DNA of 64,000 nucleotides from Asterias amurensis. Lineage: Eukaryota; Echinodermata; Asteroidea; Forcipulatida; Asteriidae. The position numbers and the translations under genes are program-made. The notes under the pieces are model-generated. The model searched no databases and had not been told where the DNA came from. It saw only the letters and a program-made list of their open reading frames with translations. Where the stretch lies: assembly GCF_032118995.1 (NCBI RefSeq), contig NC_092663.1:2852001-2916000 (forward strand), in the 5' to 3' direction. Below, piece by piece: positions 1-10,215 of the stretch. The number at the start of each line of letters is the position of its first letter. Positions within the stretch are counted from its first letter, which is position 1.

Positions 1-357
1 AGTTCGCATGAGAACAATACATGTCTCTCGTTAAACGGCTACGGTAATTTGTATGGCGAATATTTGTTTGTAAGGATAAAATGGACACAATAGCTTTTCA
101 AGGCTTTTATCTGACTCAATGATTATACTGATTAAACGCGAAGGCGTGAGTTTTCGACAATATTATCATGAATGATGAATAAATACAGCTTCCTTTGTGT
201 TTACTAATGAGCGTCTTGTTGGGGTAAGAGCTAAATTATTTCACCATCATTAGCTTCATTAGCTTAATAATGACTATCGAGGATTCTTTTGATGTTCCTT
301 TTTTTCTACCAAGCTAGCAAGGTTTCCTCCTACCACATACAGTATATCGATAGGCGG
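1..357. other. Intergenic DNA, nothing recognised
   Basis: AT-rich sequence with no long open frame, no tRNA-like boxes and no inverted repeat that I can pair. It may be the end of a longer intergenic region to the left. Confidence 0.4.
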
Positions 358-405
358 CTGGGCGGTCCAGTGGCTAAATGGTTAAGCCGATCGCTTACAC
401 GCAGA
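358..405 (+). repeat. tRNA-like 5' half, SINE head fragment
   Basis: The stretch carries an A-box-like TGGCTAAATGG and reads like the D-arm half of a tRNA. No matching B box or 3' half follows. It looks like a truncated SINE head next to the foldback element that begins near 455. A functional tRNA gene is unlikely. Confidence 0.35.
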
Positions 406-454
406 CCGATTAATTATTGCGAACAGATAATAAATCAACTGAACTAACAGGGTT

Positions 455-1088
455 ATGTTGCCTTGGATCGGGCGGGTTGTTATACAAATAAAAAACGTTT
501 GAAACCGTTTGTTTTGAAGTCGATGTGTAACAGATGTTAACATTGCAATTTTAACTTATCTTATATCGTTGCGGTACCCGCTGCCAAAACATAGGATTCG
601 AACTGCCTCTAGCTATCGGGCAACCTCGGTAGTCTAGTTGGTAAGACACTGCTCTAGAATTGCAATGGTCGTGGGTTCGAATCTCACCCGAGTAACATGC
701 CTGTGATGGTTTTTTTTACAGGACTCGGGAAAGTACTGAGTATACAGTGCTATTAACACACATTGTTGTATGGGTTAAAACTGAAATCGATATGGTTATA
801 CAGATGTTTTAAAATGAGAATATAACGACCCACACAAATATGCCTCGAAATTGCATGGTTTTCCTTATACGTCGTATACGGCATGTCATTTTTGTGGAGT
901 CAAGTTTTAGACCGCAGTGGCCGACCGTGTCAGTTCGCAAAGTAAAAGGAAAACCCACGCCATTTCGAGGCACGTTAGTGTTGATCATTATATTATTTTA
1001 AATCATCTTTCTTACCATATCGATTTAATAACAAACGGTTCCAAACGCTTTTCATAGACCAACTCGCCCGATCCAAGGCAACGTTTCA
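455..1088. repeat. Foldback MITE, AGGAACACG family (copy 1, diverged)
   Basis: The two arms are inverted copies: one reads TTGCCTTGGATCGGGCGGG near 458, the other CGCCCGATCCAAGGCAACG near 1066. The centre carries the family's GGCCGACCGTGT core. The terminal TTAAAGGAACACG seen in the copy at 28632 is worn away. A tRNA-derived SINE sits inside the left arm at about 573-790, so the SINE is younger than this copy. Confidence 0.7.
573..790 (+). mobile_element. tRNA-derived SINE, family 1
   Basis: A tRNA-like segment (about 628-697) has an A box TAGTCTAGTTGG and a B box GGGTTCGAATCTC, with a five-base T-stem match. It is followed by a conserved tail containing ACTCGGGAAAGTACTGAG and a T-run. The same unit recurs at 43195, 54930, 56340 and, inverted, at 57068-57475. 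That repetition argues for a SINE and against a real tRNA gene. Confidence 0.75.
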
Positions 1089-1130
1089 GTAAAAAGGCAT
1101 TAGACACGTTTGGTTACCGTCAAAGACCTG

Positions 1131-1936
1131 GGTCCAATTTCATAGCGCTGCTTAACGGTAAGCAAATTTGCGTGCTTACTGTAGCAGACAAATTTGCTTA
1201 AAGTCACCTGGAAATATAATTTTTTCTTTCAAACATAAGAGTATATGCTTACGAACAATAACACATTTTTTTTAGTAATTGTTTGTCACGATTTATATGT
1301 TTAAAAAAAAAAAAAGTTGTTTGGGGGGCTGACTCCGCCTACCCCTTTTGTGACGTCATTCAAGGCAGACTTTGCCTGCAAAAGCGTATAGTAAACACAC
1401 GTGCAAAGTACATGTACGTCCAAGTCGTGAGTTGGTACATTTCAAAAAGTGTTTTTCTGCATTCAGCAGCAGTACAACTGGTCGGCATTGCCGGAAAAAA
1501 AAAAAAAATTTTTTTTTTGAAACGTACAAGCTCACGACTTGGTCCGTACATGTACTTTGCAATTGTGTTTACTCTACGCATTACAGGCAAAGTCTGCCTC
1601 GATTGACGTCACGAACAGCGCCCTCTCGGGTCGGGGTCTACTCTTAAATTTGTAAATTACATAAGAAGTGATTTTTTTAAACCTTAGTTAACTGTATATT
1701 CACATTCAACTCATCAAAACACACATATTAGAGACAAAAGCTTTATTTTGAAAAAAATACCACTTCCAGGTGACTTTAAGCCTTAGCGTATTTCACAGGT
1801 TAGCAGAAAAATTGGGCGGACATATTGCGTGTTTACCGTGGATTTGAATTGTGACGTCATTTATTTTCGTGCGGTAAGCACCGGAAGGTTAGCATGCCTT
1901 TTCGTGTGTGTGCTTACAGTTAGCAGCGCTATGAAC
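1131..1936. repeat. Foldback element with ATTTCATAG(A/C)GCTGCT ends, interrupted
   Basis: The left end CAATTTCATAGCGCTGCTTA and the right end TAGCAGCGCTATGAA are inverted copies. Inner segments rich in AAGCA and TTGCTTA also mirror each other. It belongs to a family also seen at 37520, 42668, 43669 and 55792. The 582-bp TTAA element at 1198 lies inside it, so that element arrived later. Confidence 0.6.
1198..1779. mobile_element. TTAA-flanked foldback MITE, AGTCACCTGG family (copy 1)
   Basis: The element is bounded by TTAA on both sides. Its terminal inverted repeats are AGTCACCTGGAA and TTCCAGGTGACT. The interior is a long palindrome around a purine-rich centre, with GGCAGACTTTGCCTG on one side and CAGGCAAAGTCTGCC on the other. 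A copy of exactly the same length, 582 bp including both TTAA sites, lies at 16508-17089. The small open frames inside it are by-products of the palindrome. Confidence 0.85.
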
Positions 1937-2563
1937 TAGAAATCGCACAGTAAGCAAAAAATCGGCCGCTAAGCAGCGCTACATGGCCCTGCTTACCGCC
2001 GAATTCTGCGCATCAGAATGCTGCGCTGAAGATCACCATTCTGCGCTCTAGAATGCCTATTAGTAACGTGGAGTTGCGAAAACCAAAATTTCCCGCTAAC
2101 CCGTGAAGTACGCTTGACGTAAGCACGGAATTCCGTACTTCCACAAGCGCCGATTCTTGCTTATGGTATAAACAGAGTCATGAAATTCGGCCTAGTATTT
2201 TCACTTGGTGTATCCCAACACGTGCATAAAGTAACAATAATATGTGAAAATTTGGTTTCAATTTGGTTGCGAAGTTGCAAAAAAAAACCACAATGAAACA
2301 AAAAACTCGTACTTTATAGATGGAGTCCTTTTGTATTCCCTTTTTTTCTTTAATTTTTTTTCCCAACTTTGGTCTCCAAAGGTAGCAAAAAGTGAGGCCG
2401 GTAAAATGAGCACACTGTTTCGTGACAAATCCAAATGGAGAGATAGGTAACCTTTCTTTCAAAATATAAAGCTCTTTTCCCTTTTTTTCTTGGTCATTAG
2501 CAAACTTGTACAACTCCATTTATTTCGACAACTCCAACAATAATCAACAGGCCATAAACTTCT
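1937..2563. other. Intergenic DNA with a worn MITE fragment
   Basis: About 2195-2310 resembles the inner part of the AGGGACGGTACACG and AGGCAGTGG MITE families (CACTTGGTGTATCCCA, then GTTGCGAAGTTGC). The rest is AT-rich and I recognise no gene in it. The open frame on the minus strand at 2178-2519 has no domain I know and covers the worn repeat. Confidence 0.45.
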
Positions 2564-2986
2564 ATAAAGCCATTGGACACTTTCGGTAAACAATATTGTC
2601 CAAAGGCCCACACTTCGTGTATCACAATTTTAATATAAAATAACAAACCTGTGAAACAATATAGTCCAAAGGCCCACACTTCGTGTATCACAATTTATAT
2701 ATAAAATAACAAACCTGTGAAAATTTAGGCTCAATCGGTCATCGGAGTCGGGAGAAAATAACGGGAAAACCCACCCTTGTTTCCGCACTTTTCGCCGTGT
2801 CATGACATGTGTTTAAAATAAATCCGTAGTTCTCGTTGCCGAGAATTGATAATTGTTTGACTGTTTTCTCAAAAAGTAAAGCATTTCATGAAATAATATT
2901 TCATGAGAAGTCTTTTACCTGTACCTAAGTTATTTGTAAATTTGTGAACTTTTTTTTCCTGTTCCGAAAGTGTATAATGGCTTTAA
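2564..2986. mobile_element. MITE, AGCCATTGGACA family (copy 1)
   Basis: Starts AAAGCCATTGGACACTTTCG and ends at CTTTAA near 2986. The interior shares a long stretch with the copy at 7349 (GGCTCAATCGGTCATCGGAG, then CCACCCTTGTTTCCGCAC). An imperfect 67-bp tandem duplication lies at about 2589-2725. Confidence 0.7.
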
Positions 2987-3102
2987 CATGTTCCCAGAAT
3001 CTCCGTCAAACTGATGCAGACTCTAGGTTAAAATCACATTAAAAAAGAAGAAGATTTATACGGGTCAGCTTTACCCAGTAGGGTCAGACTCCTGGGACCT
3101 GA

Positions 3103-3356
3103 AATTCGAGTAAAATTTGATCCAAAATTCGGATCAAGTGGTAAGCCGGACTTTGAGTCAATGGGACCCGGTATTCGAGTCAATGGTACCAAGATATCGA
3201 GTCAATGTGACCAAGATATCAAGTCAATGGGACCCAGAATTCGAGTCAATGTCACCAAGAATTCAAGTAAATGGGACCCAGCATTCGAATCAATGTGATC
3301 CAGGTTTGAGTCAATGTGACAAAGAATTCGAGTCAATGGGACCCATTTTGAATCTT
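3103..3356. repeat. 22-bp minisatellite
   Basis: Roughly ten tandem units of about 22 bp, of the form GAGTCAATGGGACCCAGAAT with variants. Unit length is not a multiple of three and the units vary by a few bases, so the small open frame across the array is not a good gene candidate. Confidence 0.85.
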
Positions 3357-3483
3357 TCTTCGGTATATATGTGACAACACCCCATGGTTTTTGTAGTGTA
3401 ACCAATCTACCCGTGGCTTATAACCCGCAGATCCTTGTGCTGGATTCAAATAAGCTGTTATTTTAAGTGCCATCTGAGTCTAT

Positions 3484-3651
3484 AGCCCTTTTCGAAACCA
3501 CGGCTTCGGCTTTGGATTCTGCTCAGGCTAGCTTGGCCCCGCTGTTAATTTGACAATTGCGCGTGCTTTGCGTACGCGCTCATGGCTTTAGACGAGAAGA
3601 CGGAGCCTGAAGCCGAATCAAAACCGAAACCGTGATTTTTGAAAAGGGTCT
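3484..3651. mobile_element. Short foldback MITE, CCCTTTTCGAAACC family (copy 1)
   Basis: The two ends are inverted copies: AGCCCTTTTCGAAACCACGG on the left, CCGTGATTTTTGAAAAGGG on the right. The inner GCTTCGGC and GCCGAA stretches also pair. Length is about 168 bp. Relatives lie at 20895 and 30652. Confidence 0.75.
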
Positions 3652-3668
3652 TAGATTCTTCAGGAAAG

Positions 3669-4745
3669 TCAGATCCTTGAATCTTTTCCAGTAGTCTTTT
3701 TGTCTGATGATGTAGCCCCTGTTCGATGAGTGCTCACATGACTTTCAGATAACTCCTTCCACTTTCCACGTACAATGTAACCAAAAGCCTCTTTGAAATT
3801 CGGATGCGATGTAGCATAGATGATAGGGTTCATGCAACAATTGGTGAACAGCACCACCCCAACGTACGGCGTTATACGGTAACTGAGATCGGTATAGACA
3901 AGCAGGAGAACAAAGTACGGTGTCTGAGACATGCTGAAAGCCAGAACTATATAAAGAAGATTCTTGGTGACGTCTAGTTGACGTTTCATTAGTTGTCGAC
4001 GCAGCTTCATGTTGGCGCCGTCTACCTTGGCTGATAATGTGCGAACTGTCCCCGCCATCTTTTTGTTGTTACTGCGGACGTAGTTGAAAATGGACGAATA
4101 GCAGAATATGATGGTGCAGAACTGTAAAGGGTAGAAGACTACCATAAGGAGGAGGTTGAAGTAAGCTGCGTATTTGTTGTGGGTGTCCCATGAACAGAAT
4201 CCGTATATTTCCTCGTAACCCACCTCTCCGAAGTCGGAGATTAGTGGTGGTATGATGCAAGAGCACGGGATGAGCCAGGCGAGCGCGACCATCAGGGTGA
4301 GCCTACGGGCTGATCGCATCCAATGCCCGGCGTGTCTGGACTTGGTGATCCCGACCCAGCGACTGAGAGCGATGAGGGCCAGGTTGTTCACACTACACCC
4401 TGAGCAGATAATCAAGAGTGAGGCACTTAGGACACAGAGCCAGTAGGCTTCGGGTAGCGGCCATCCTTCCTCGCTCAGGACCGATACAGACTGCCATGGG
4501 AGGGAGAGACACGTTAGAAGGTCCGCCACACTTAGGTTCACCACGAAAACATTAGTCGAGGTCCGGAGTTTCTTTGACAGAAAGACGGCCAGGATGACAA
4601 AAATGTTACCAATGAATCCCACACAAGCGGCAATGCTCAGCAAAGCTGCGAGTAGCTGCCTCTCGAAGTAGTAAGCATATATAACTACGGTCACACCCCC
4701 ATCATCAACATAGTCAGACGGAAAGCTCAAACTTTCATTCGCCAT
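3669..4745 (-). CDS. Rhodopsin-family GPCR, Tre1/Moody/GPR84-like (SRW motif)
   Basis: A complete single-exon receptor of 358 residues on the minus strand, expected at the plasma membrane. Seven hydrophobic segments can be placed. Landmarks: TM1 GN at 46-47; NLSVADLL in TM2 with Asp74; the TM3 cysteine Cys104 and its likely disulfide partner Cys184 in loop 2; SRW at 128-130 where most class A receptors have DRY; NPIIY at 306-310. TM6 reads SMSQTP, so the usual CWxP tryptophan is absent. NES at 3-5 is a possible N-glycosylation site. Replacement of the DRY aspartate while NPxxY is kept fits the Tre1/Moody/GPR84 group, though a melatonin-receptor-like label is also possible. It faces the other receptors from about 10 kb away. 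The ligand cannot be read from sequence. Confidence 0.9.
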   Translation of the reverse strand: MANESLSFPSDYVDDGGVTVVIYAYYFERQLLAALLSIAACVGFIGNIFVILAVFLSKKLRTSTNVFVVNLSVADLLTCLSLPWQSVSVLSEEGWPLPEAYWLCVLSASLLIICSGCSVNNLALIALSRWVGITKSRHAGHWMRSARRLTLMVALAWLIPCSCIIPPLISDFGEVGYEEIYGFCSWDTHNKYAAYFNLLLMVVFYPLQFCTIIFCYSSIFNYVRSNNKKMAGTVRTLSAKVDGANMKLRRQLMKRQLDVTKNLLYIVLAFSMSQTPYFVLLLVYTDLSYRITPYVGVVLFTNCCMNPIIYATSHPNFKEAFGYIVRGKWKELSESHVSTHRTGATSSDKKTTGKDSRI

Positions 4746-5990
4746 CGTGTAAGGCTTTGAAGGTGATCAAGCGATCCAACTGTACTTTTTTATAACTGTT
4801 CATCTGCAACCAACTTCAATTGCGATTAATCGGAACAACTCGGTAGCACAAGAGATAATCTTCTAGCTGTTTATCACCATCCCCAAGAAAACCATGAGCA
4901 GAACTGAAATATGATGACTCTTTACGATTGCTTGTAAATTACGTTGTGTTTAATGTTTGTTTTCTTAAAACAAATCATACAAGCACGATGCTGCAATGTT
5001 TTATTGATTTGTGTATGATGGTTTAAAACCACCAAATCCGCAACTGTAGTCAGACGGGAATGCTCAAAGTTTTATTCGCCTTCGTGTCAGGCTGCGAAGA
5101 TGGACTTGTTCAGTCGATAAGATTTGCGATGCGAACAGGCGAAACTGTCACCACTCGATCCTACTTCTTATAAGTGTCCAGCTCCCGCACTGTACATTAG
5201 CGGTGCTTTCAAGCTCAGTATGATATTCAAGTGCTTTCTCAAACCGGGCAATTTTCTTCCAAGATGGGAAATGTCTCCTCAGAAGTTCAATTTCTTTGAT
5301 CTTGAAAAAGAAAGAGCGGAATATATGCACATACCTTGTGTGAGAACAGTGAGTTGTTGACTAGTGCGGTCATCGGTTTTGTAACAAGTTCGCGCCATCT
5401 ACAGTAGCCATAAAGTGACTTCAAACTCAAACTGATGGATGTTTACCCAATGCATCTGATATCATCACCACAGTGATCCAAGTTGAGCCATTTTAGGAGT
5501 TCTACGCTAATGCCACCCCTTTTTAAGGCATCGTGGAGGCTTTGCGAAATGCAACATGGGCGATCTCGTGATGCAAAAGTAAATTAGAGCAAGAAGATTA
5601 GTGGGCTCGCTAGAGGTCTTCACAGAATCCAACTTAAGCCATCAGTAGTTCGTTTGTGTTCTCCGTATTATGCATCCGGACTCTACTTTGCAATATTTTT
5701 CAGTGACTGATATGAAATTAGTCATTACACAAACCAGTATGGGGTAGGCGTATACGCGTAACCGAAGGAACTAAGGATTTACGTTGACCTCGCAAATAAA
5801 TTACATTTGTACTTTCGCTTAAAGCAGTTTGATGCAATTTCATTTTTGGATGAAATGTCTCATAGCTCGAAATCTTGAAAATATATTATTGATATAGAAA
5901 TTGCTTATTTAAGTTTCAATGTATTGTTGCTAGGGGCTACGGGATTCAAAGTTTTATGTGTGGTGTGGGTGTTTTGATTCGTTTGTTGGT
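4746..5990. other. Upstream DNA of the minus-strand receptor; no gene seen
   Basis: About 5040-5100 repeats, in diverged form, the receptor's own N-terminal coding and upstream sequence (GTAGTCAGACGG, then GCTCAAAGTTT). This suggests a small local duplication of the gene's 5' end. Otherwise I see no exon, RNA gene or repeat that I can name. Confidence 0.4.
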
Positions 5991-6044
5991 GTTATAATGC
6001 TTGCTTGTTTAGTTTGATTTGTGTTCCTGTTGTTTTGACCGCCG

Positions 6045-6320
6045 GTGTAGTCGTCGTTTGTTGTTTGTTGTTTGTTGTTTGTTGTTTGTTAATTGCCGTT
6101 TTCTGTTCGTTGTTTGTTGTTTGTTGTTTTTTGTTTGTTGTTTGTTGTTTGTTGTTTCCTGTTTGTTTTTGATGTTTAAAGTTTGTCAATTATTGTCTGT
6201 TGGTTTGTTGTTGTTTGTTGTTGTTTAGTTTTTGTTGTTTCTTTGTTTGTTTGTTTTTTGGTAATTGTTTGCTTAACGTAATTTGTTTGTTTTTGTTTGT
6301 TGAGGTTTGTTTTTTGTTGA
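6045..6320. repeat. TTTG/TTG-rich simple repeat
   Basis: A long run of TTGTTTGTTG-type units, dense to about 6245 and thinning after. The open frames on both strands here (poly-Leu/Cys/Val and poly-Asn/Gln/Lys) are products of the repeat. Confidence 0.9.
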
Positions 6321-6881
6321 TTAGCTCTAAGCATTTTTTCTTTTTTGAAAAAAAGTTACTGTAATTGTTGTTGTTTTCTTTAAAACTATGTATCTTTGAA
6401 CGCTCAATGAGAGCAAGTTGTCCATTTAGCCAAGCCGCCTAATTGTCTCTCCACTCAGTGCCCTCTAAAGACTGCGTTTTTTTTTCCTGGGCATGCTTGT
6501 TATCCACAATGCGTTGTAAATGAGTCGTCTCCACGCAGTATCGATCTCGAAATATAAATACATTTTTTTCTCAAGAACTGGAGAATCGGGAAACACGGCC
6601 ACAAAGGGTACTTAGAACTCACCTATAATGACTTCAAGAAGCTATGTGGTTCTGTATAAGTGCATACTTATACCAGAGTGGTACTGCTGTGCCAACCCAA
6701 ACGAGCATGAGGCTATATAATCAACGCATGTACTTTCCCCTGGTTAACCCTGATTATGCTGTACTTAGTTTTGACTGTTTTAGCAAATAAAGCCCGGTTC
6801 ATAATTCCTGTGAATACGATTGCGATACAAATTTTCTTCACATATATAGCTATTTTTTTTACAGCAAATTTTTCGCATGAG
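6321..6881. other. Intergenic DNA, nothing recognised
   Basis: AT-rich sequence without a convincing exon, repeat or RNA gene. The short minus-strand frame at 6713-6898 has no recognisable domain and runs into the next MITE. Confidence 0.35.
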
Positions 6882-7283
6882 TTAAAGGAAGTGGACACTT
6901 TTGGTAATTACTCACAAAATACATATTACTTATGAAAACCTGACTTGGTAACGATCAACGGAGAGTTGTTAATAGTATACAACGTTGTGAGAAAGGACTC
7001 CCTCTGAAGTATCATAGGTTTCGAGAAAGAAGTAATTTTCCACGAATTTTGAATTCGAGACCTTAGATTTAGATTTTGGGGTCTCGAAAACAAACATCTG
7101 AAAGCACACAACTTCGTGTGAGTGACTAGGGTGTTTTTTTTTTCTTTTAATAGTATCTCGCAACTTTTACGACCAATTGAGCCCAAATTTTTGCAGGTTT
7201 GTTATTTTAGGCACAAGTTGAGATATATGCTGCAAGTGGGAAGACTGGTCTTTGACAATCACCAATAATGCCAATGCCTTTAA
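6882..7283. mobile_element. MITE, AGGCAGTGGACAC family (diverged copy)
   Basis: Starts TTAAAGGAAGTGGACAC and ends AATGCCTTTAA, with TTAA at both sides. The interior carries the family order: a GTATAC block, CTCCCTCTGAAGTATC, a central palindrome, CACACAACTTCGTGTG, and GGTTTGTTATTTTA. Confidence 0.75.
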
Positions 7284-7348
7284 CTCTTATTCCCCTGTAT
7301 ATTTCACGACATTCTGAAGTTGTTAGTGTAGTATCGTAGTTTTTACTG

Positions 7349-7795
7349 TTAAAGCCATTGGACATTTTCGATGAACAGTTTTGTCCAAAGGCCCACACTT
7401 TGGGCATCACAACTTCTATATCAAATAACAAACCTGTGAAAATTTAGGCTCAATCGGTCATCGGAGTCGGGAGAAAATAACGGGAAAACCCACCCTTGTT
7501 TCCGCACTTTTCGCCGTGTCATGACATGTGTTTAAAATAAATCCGTAAATTCTCGCTATCGAGAATTGATAATTGTTTTAGTGTTGTCTCAAAAAGTAAA
7601 GCATTTCATGGACAAATATTTCAAGAGAAGTCTTTCACCATTACCTTCTGTAAACACGTATGTTATTTGTAAATCTGTGATTTCATGGACAAATATTTCA
7701 AGAGAAGTCTTTCACCATTACCTTCTGTAAACACGTATGTTATTTGTAAATCTGTGATTTTGTTTTTTGATCCCAAAAGCGTGTAATGCCTTTAA
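7349..7795. mobile_element. MITE, AGCCATTGGACA family (copy 2)
   Basis: TTAA at 7349 and 7792; ends AAAGCCATTGGACATTTTCG and GTAATGCCTTTAA. The interior matches the copy at 2564 over most of its length. It holds an exact 77-bp tandem duplication (7604-7680 and 7681-7757). Confidence 0.75.
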
Positions 7796-8180
7796 GCAAA
7801 ATGAGTCGTATTCTCTCATGCAATCTGCTCTTGGCCTTGGAAAGCGGGTAGCTTGGTGTTTTAATTACAATCAACCTTGGAGTTCATACTTAAGGAAAAC
7901 AGAGATCGAAGTCACAAAAAGACGAATAATCTTTCGCTAAATTTTCCGTCGCAGGTACTCGATCTTTTTAAGGCGATCTTAACTTTGAAAAACATTATGA
8001 GCTTCTACAGTGAGAATTAACCTCGAGTTGAGTGGCCATTTGGAGTGCGTATCTTGACGTTTAAGCTATTACCGACGTATGAACATTTCTCTCTAAAACG
8101 TTGGAATAAACTGATCTATTGATGGATTTTTTTCCATTTTTAGCGTAATACAAAGCGTCATATAATTGGTAGGTTTAATC
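7796..8180. other. Intergenic DNA, nothing recognised
   Basis: No exon, inverted repeat or known repeat seen apart from ordinary AT-rich sequence. Confidence 0.35.
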
Positions 8181-8290
8181 AGAATAATAGTAATAATAAT
8201 AACAATAATAATAACCGAATTTATCAAGCGCCTTTTCCAAAGGATGCAAAGCGCTAGGGATAATGCAACCAATAACCGAAAAGAGAATAA
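8180..8290 (-). mobile_element. SINE family 2, 3' tail fragment
   Basis: Reads, on the plus strand, as an ATT-type run followed by CAAGCGCCTTTTCCAAAGGA. This is the reverse complement of the tail of the SINE at 49494-49893, which ends GGCGCG, then TTATAAATACG, then an ATT run. Confidence 0.55.
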
Positions 8291-8559
8291 AAGTCTAGTA
8301 CACTATTCAGATGTAGTTTTATTAATATTTTTGTTATAATTTTTTTTTTGTAACTGCTGGAGCCCTTAAAATACTAATGATTAACGTATATAATAACTAA
8401 CGCTGTCACTTTAATCAAGGTAATTAACTATTGGCGTTTTGATGCATTGGTCGATGGAAATAATCTACACAAACTGAATTTTGCTCCCCCATAACTGATT
8501 GCTGTCTACACGCGATTAAAACGTCATATTTTATAATATGCTTACCGCAATGAATAAAG

Positions 8560-9195
8560 CAAAGACATGACAAGTTAATGTCTTTCACTTATTGAAAAAA
8601 AAACACAAGTGTACCACTGTTCAAATCTGTCTTCAATATTATATGTAATATGTTTGTTTTCACAAGTCGTCCTTGTGAGTAAAAGGCAGTGGACACTATT
8701 GGTTATTACTCAAAATAATTATTAGCATAAAACCTTTTCTTGTTGACGGTTGATGGGGAGAGGTTGATGGTATAAAACATTGTGAGAAACGGCTCTCCCT
8801 GAAGTGACGTAGTTTTCGAAAAAGAAGTAATTTTCCACGAATTTGATTTCGAGACCTCATATTATTAGAACTTGAGGTCTCGAAATCAACCGTCTAAACG
8901 CACACAACTTCGTGTGACAAGGGTGTTTTGTCTTTCATTATTATCTCGCAAGTTCGATGACCGATTGAGCTCAAATTTTAACAGGTTTGTTATTTTATGC
9001 ATATGTTGAGATATACCAACTGTTAAGCCTAGTCTTTGACAATTACCAACACTATTTAGTGTCCTCTGCCTTTATACCAAAGACGCGACGGGTTAATGTC
9101 TTTCACTTATTTAAAAACCACAAGTGTACCACGGTTCAAATCTGTCTTCAATCTTATGTGTAATATGTTTGTTTTCACAAGTCGTCCTTGTGAGT
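8560..9195. repeat. Direct repeat of about 115 bp on both sides of a MITE
   Basis: About 8565-8680 and 9080-9194 are close copies (TTAATGTCTTTCACTTATT through CACAAGTCGTCCTTGTGAG). The MITE at 8681-9073 lies between them. This is much longer than any target-site duplication. Confidence 0.75.
8681..9073. mobile_element. MITE, AGGCAGTGGACAC family
   Basis: Ends AAAAGGCAGTGGACACTATT and GTCCTCTGCCTTTATA. The interior has the family's TCTCCCTGAAGTGACGTAG block and a central hairpin formed by GATTTCGAGACCTCA and TGAGGTCTCGAAATC. Confidence 0.85.
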
Positions 9196-9326
9196 TAAGC
9201 GTTGCGTCTCTTTTTTGGGTTTGCTCTGCAAGTCGTGCATGCTTTATTTGGTCACAGTGCATTGGGGGCAGGGGATTGTCAATCCGCCCTAGCGTTCATG
9301 CGCTTCAACTTCAGTCAAAGTTCAAT

Positions 9327-9696
9327 TCAAAGGAACACGTTGTCTTGGATCGGACGAGTTGGTCTTTGAAAAGCGTCTGTACCCATTTATTGTAAAATGC
9401 ATATGGTTAGAAAGATATTTTAAAAGTAGAATATAATGATCCACACAAGTATCACTCGAAATTGCGTGGTTTTCCTACGGTCGGCCATTTACGGTCGGCT
9501 ATTTTTGACTACCACGAATGGCCGACCGTGTTAGTTCGCGAAGTAAAAGAGAAACCACGCAATTTCGAGGAAAATGTTGTGTGAATCGTTGTATTCTAGT
9601 TTTGAAACACCTTTCTCATCATGTATGTTACAACAAACGGTTACAAACGCTTTTCAAAGACCAACTCGACTGATCCAAGGCAACGTGTTCCTTTAA
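9327..9696. mobile_element. Foldback MITE, AGGAACACG family (copy 2)
   Basis: Left end AAAGGAACACGTTG, right end CAACGTGTTCCTTTAA. The arms pair over most of the 370 bp and meet near GGCCATTTACGGTCGGC. The small plus-strand frame at 9096-9395 partly overlaps it and is not a convincing gene. Confidence 0.85.
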
Positions 9697-9849
9697 ATCA
9701 TGTCTGGTCTGAATTTCGGGTAAGAGGTTGTTTGATGGTTTGACGAAGCATAGCCAGCATTGTACCATAGAGCAGCTTATCGAGTCGGGTGTCGAATTTC
9801 ATACTGGACCGGGGACTCGTGACTTGTTTCGTGTGGGGCTTTGATTGAC

Positions 9850-10215
9850 ACTAGGCCTAATTACTCAAAATAATTATTAGCATAATACCTTAACGAGTAA
9901 TGGAGAGCTGTTGATATGTAGACCACTGTGAGAAACTGCTCTGAAGTAACGTAGTTCTTTTTAAGAAGGAAGTAATTTCACACGTTTAACATTATTTGAA
10001 TTTATTTCGACAAAACAACTGAGGTCTCGAAATCAAGCATCTGAAAGCACACAACTCGTGCGACAGGGTTTTTATTTTTTATTATTCATTTCACAAAAGC
10101 TACAGCACCTCGGCAAGTAATATTTTAAGGTACGCTTTCTCTTCAAACTGTGTAAATTTAGTGTAAATCTGTGGACATTGTGTTTTTTTGTCCTACAAAA
10201 AGTACCTATACCCGT
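9850..10215. repeat. Composite of two MITE remnants
   Basis: About 9861-10078 is a shortened AGGCAGTGGACAC-family piece (TAATTACTCAAAATAATTAT, then GAGGTCTCGAAATCAAGCAT). About 10085-10215 is half of the AGGGCCCATGTAAC family found at 27803 (CTACAGCACCTCGGCAAGTA, then GTGTAAATCTGTGGACATTG). Confidence 0.6.

Noticed and set aside
628-697. tRNA gene
   Set aside because: A and B boxes are good, but the unit recurs several times with a common non-tRNA tail and the anticodon arm pairs poorly, so it is a SINE.
1283-1647. Four overlapping frames encoding similar peptides on both strands
   Set aside because: They lie in the palindromic 582-bp MITE; the same peptides recur at 16590-16965 in its other copy because the arms are inverted repeats.
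3117-3374. Repeat protein encoded by the 22-bp array
   Set aside because: The unit length shifts frame with every repeat and the amino-acid pattern does not stay in phase.
6019-6228. Cys/Leu/Val-rich frame and its Asn/Gln-rich antisense partner
   Set aside because: Produced by the TTTG/TTG repeat.
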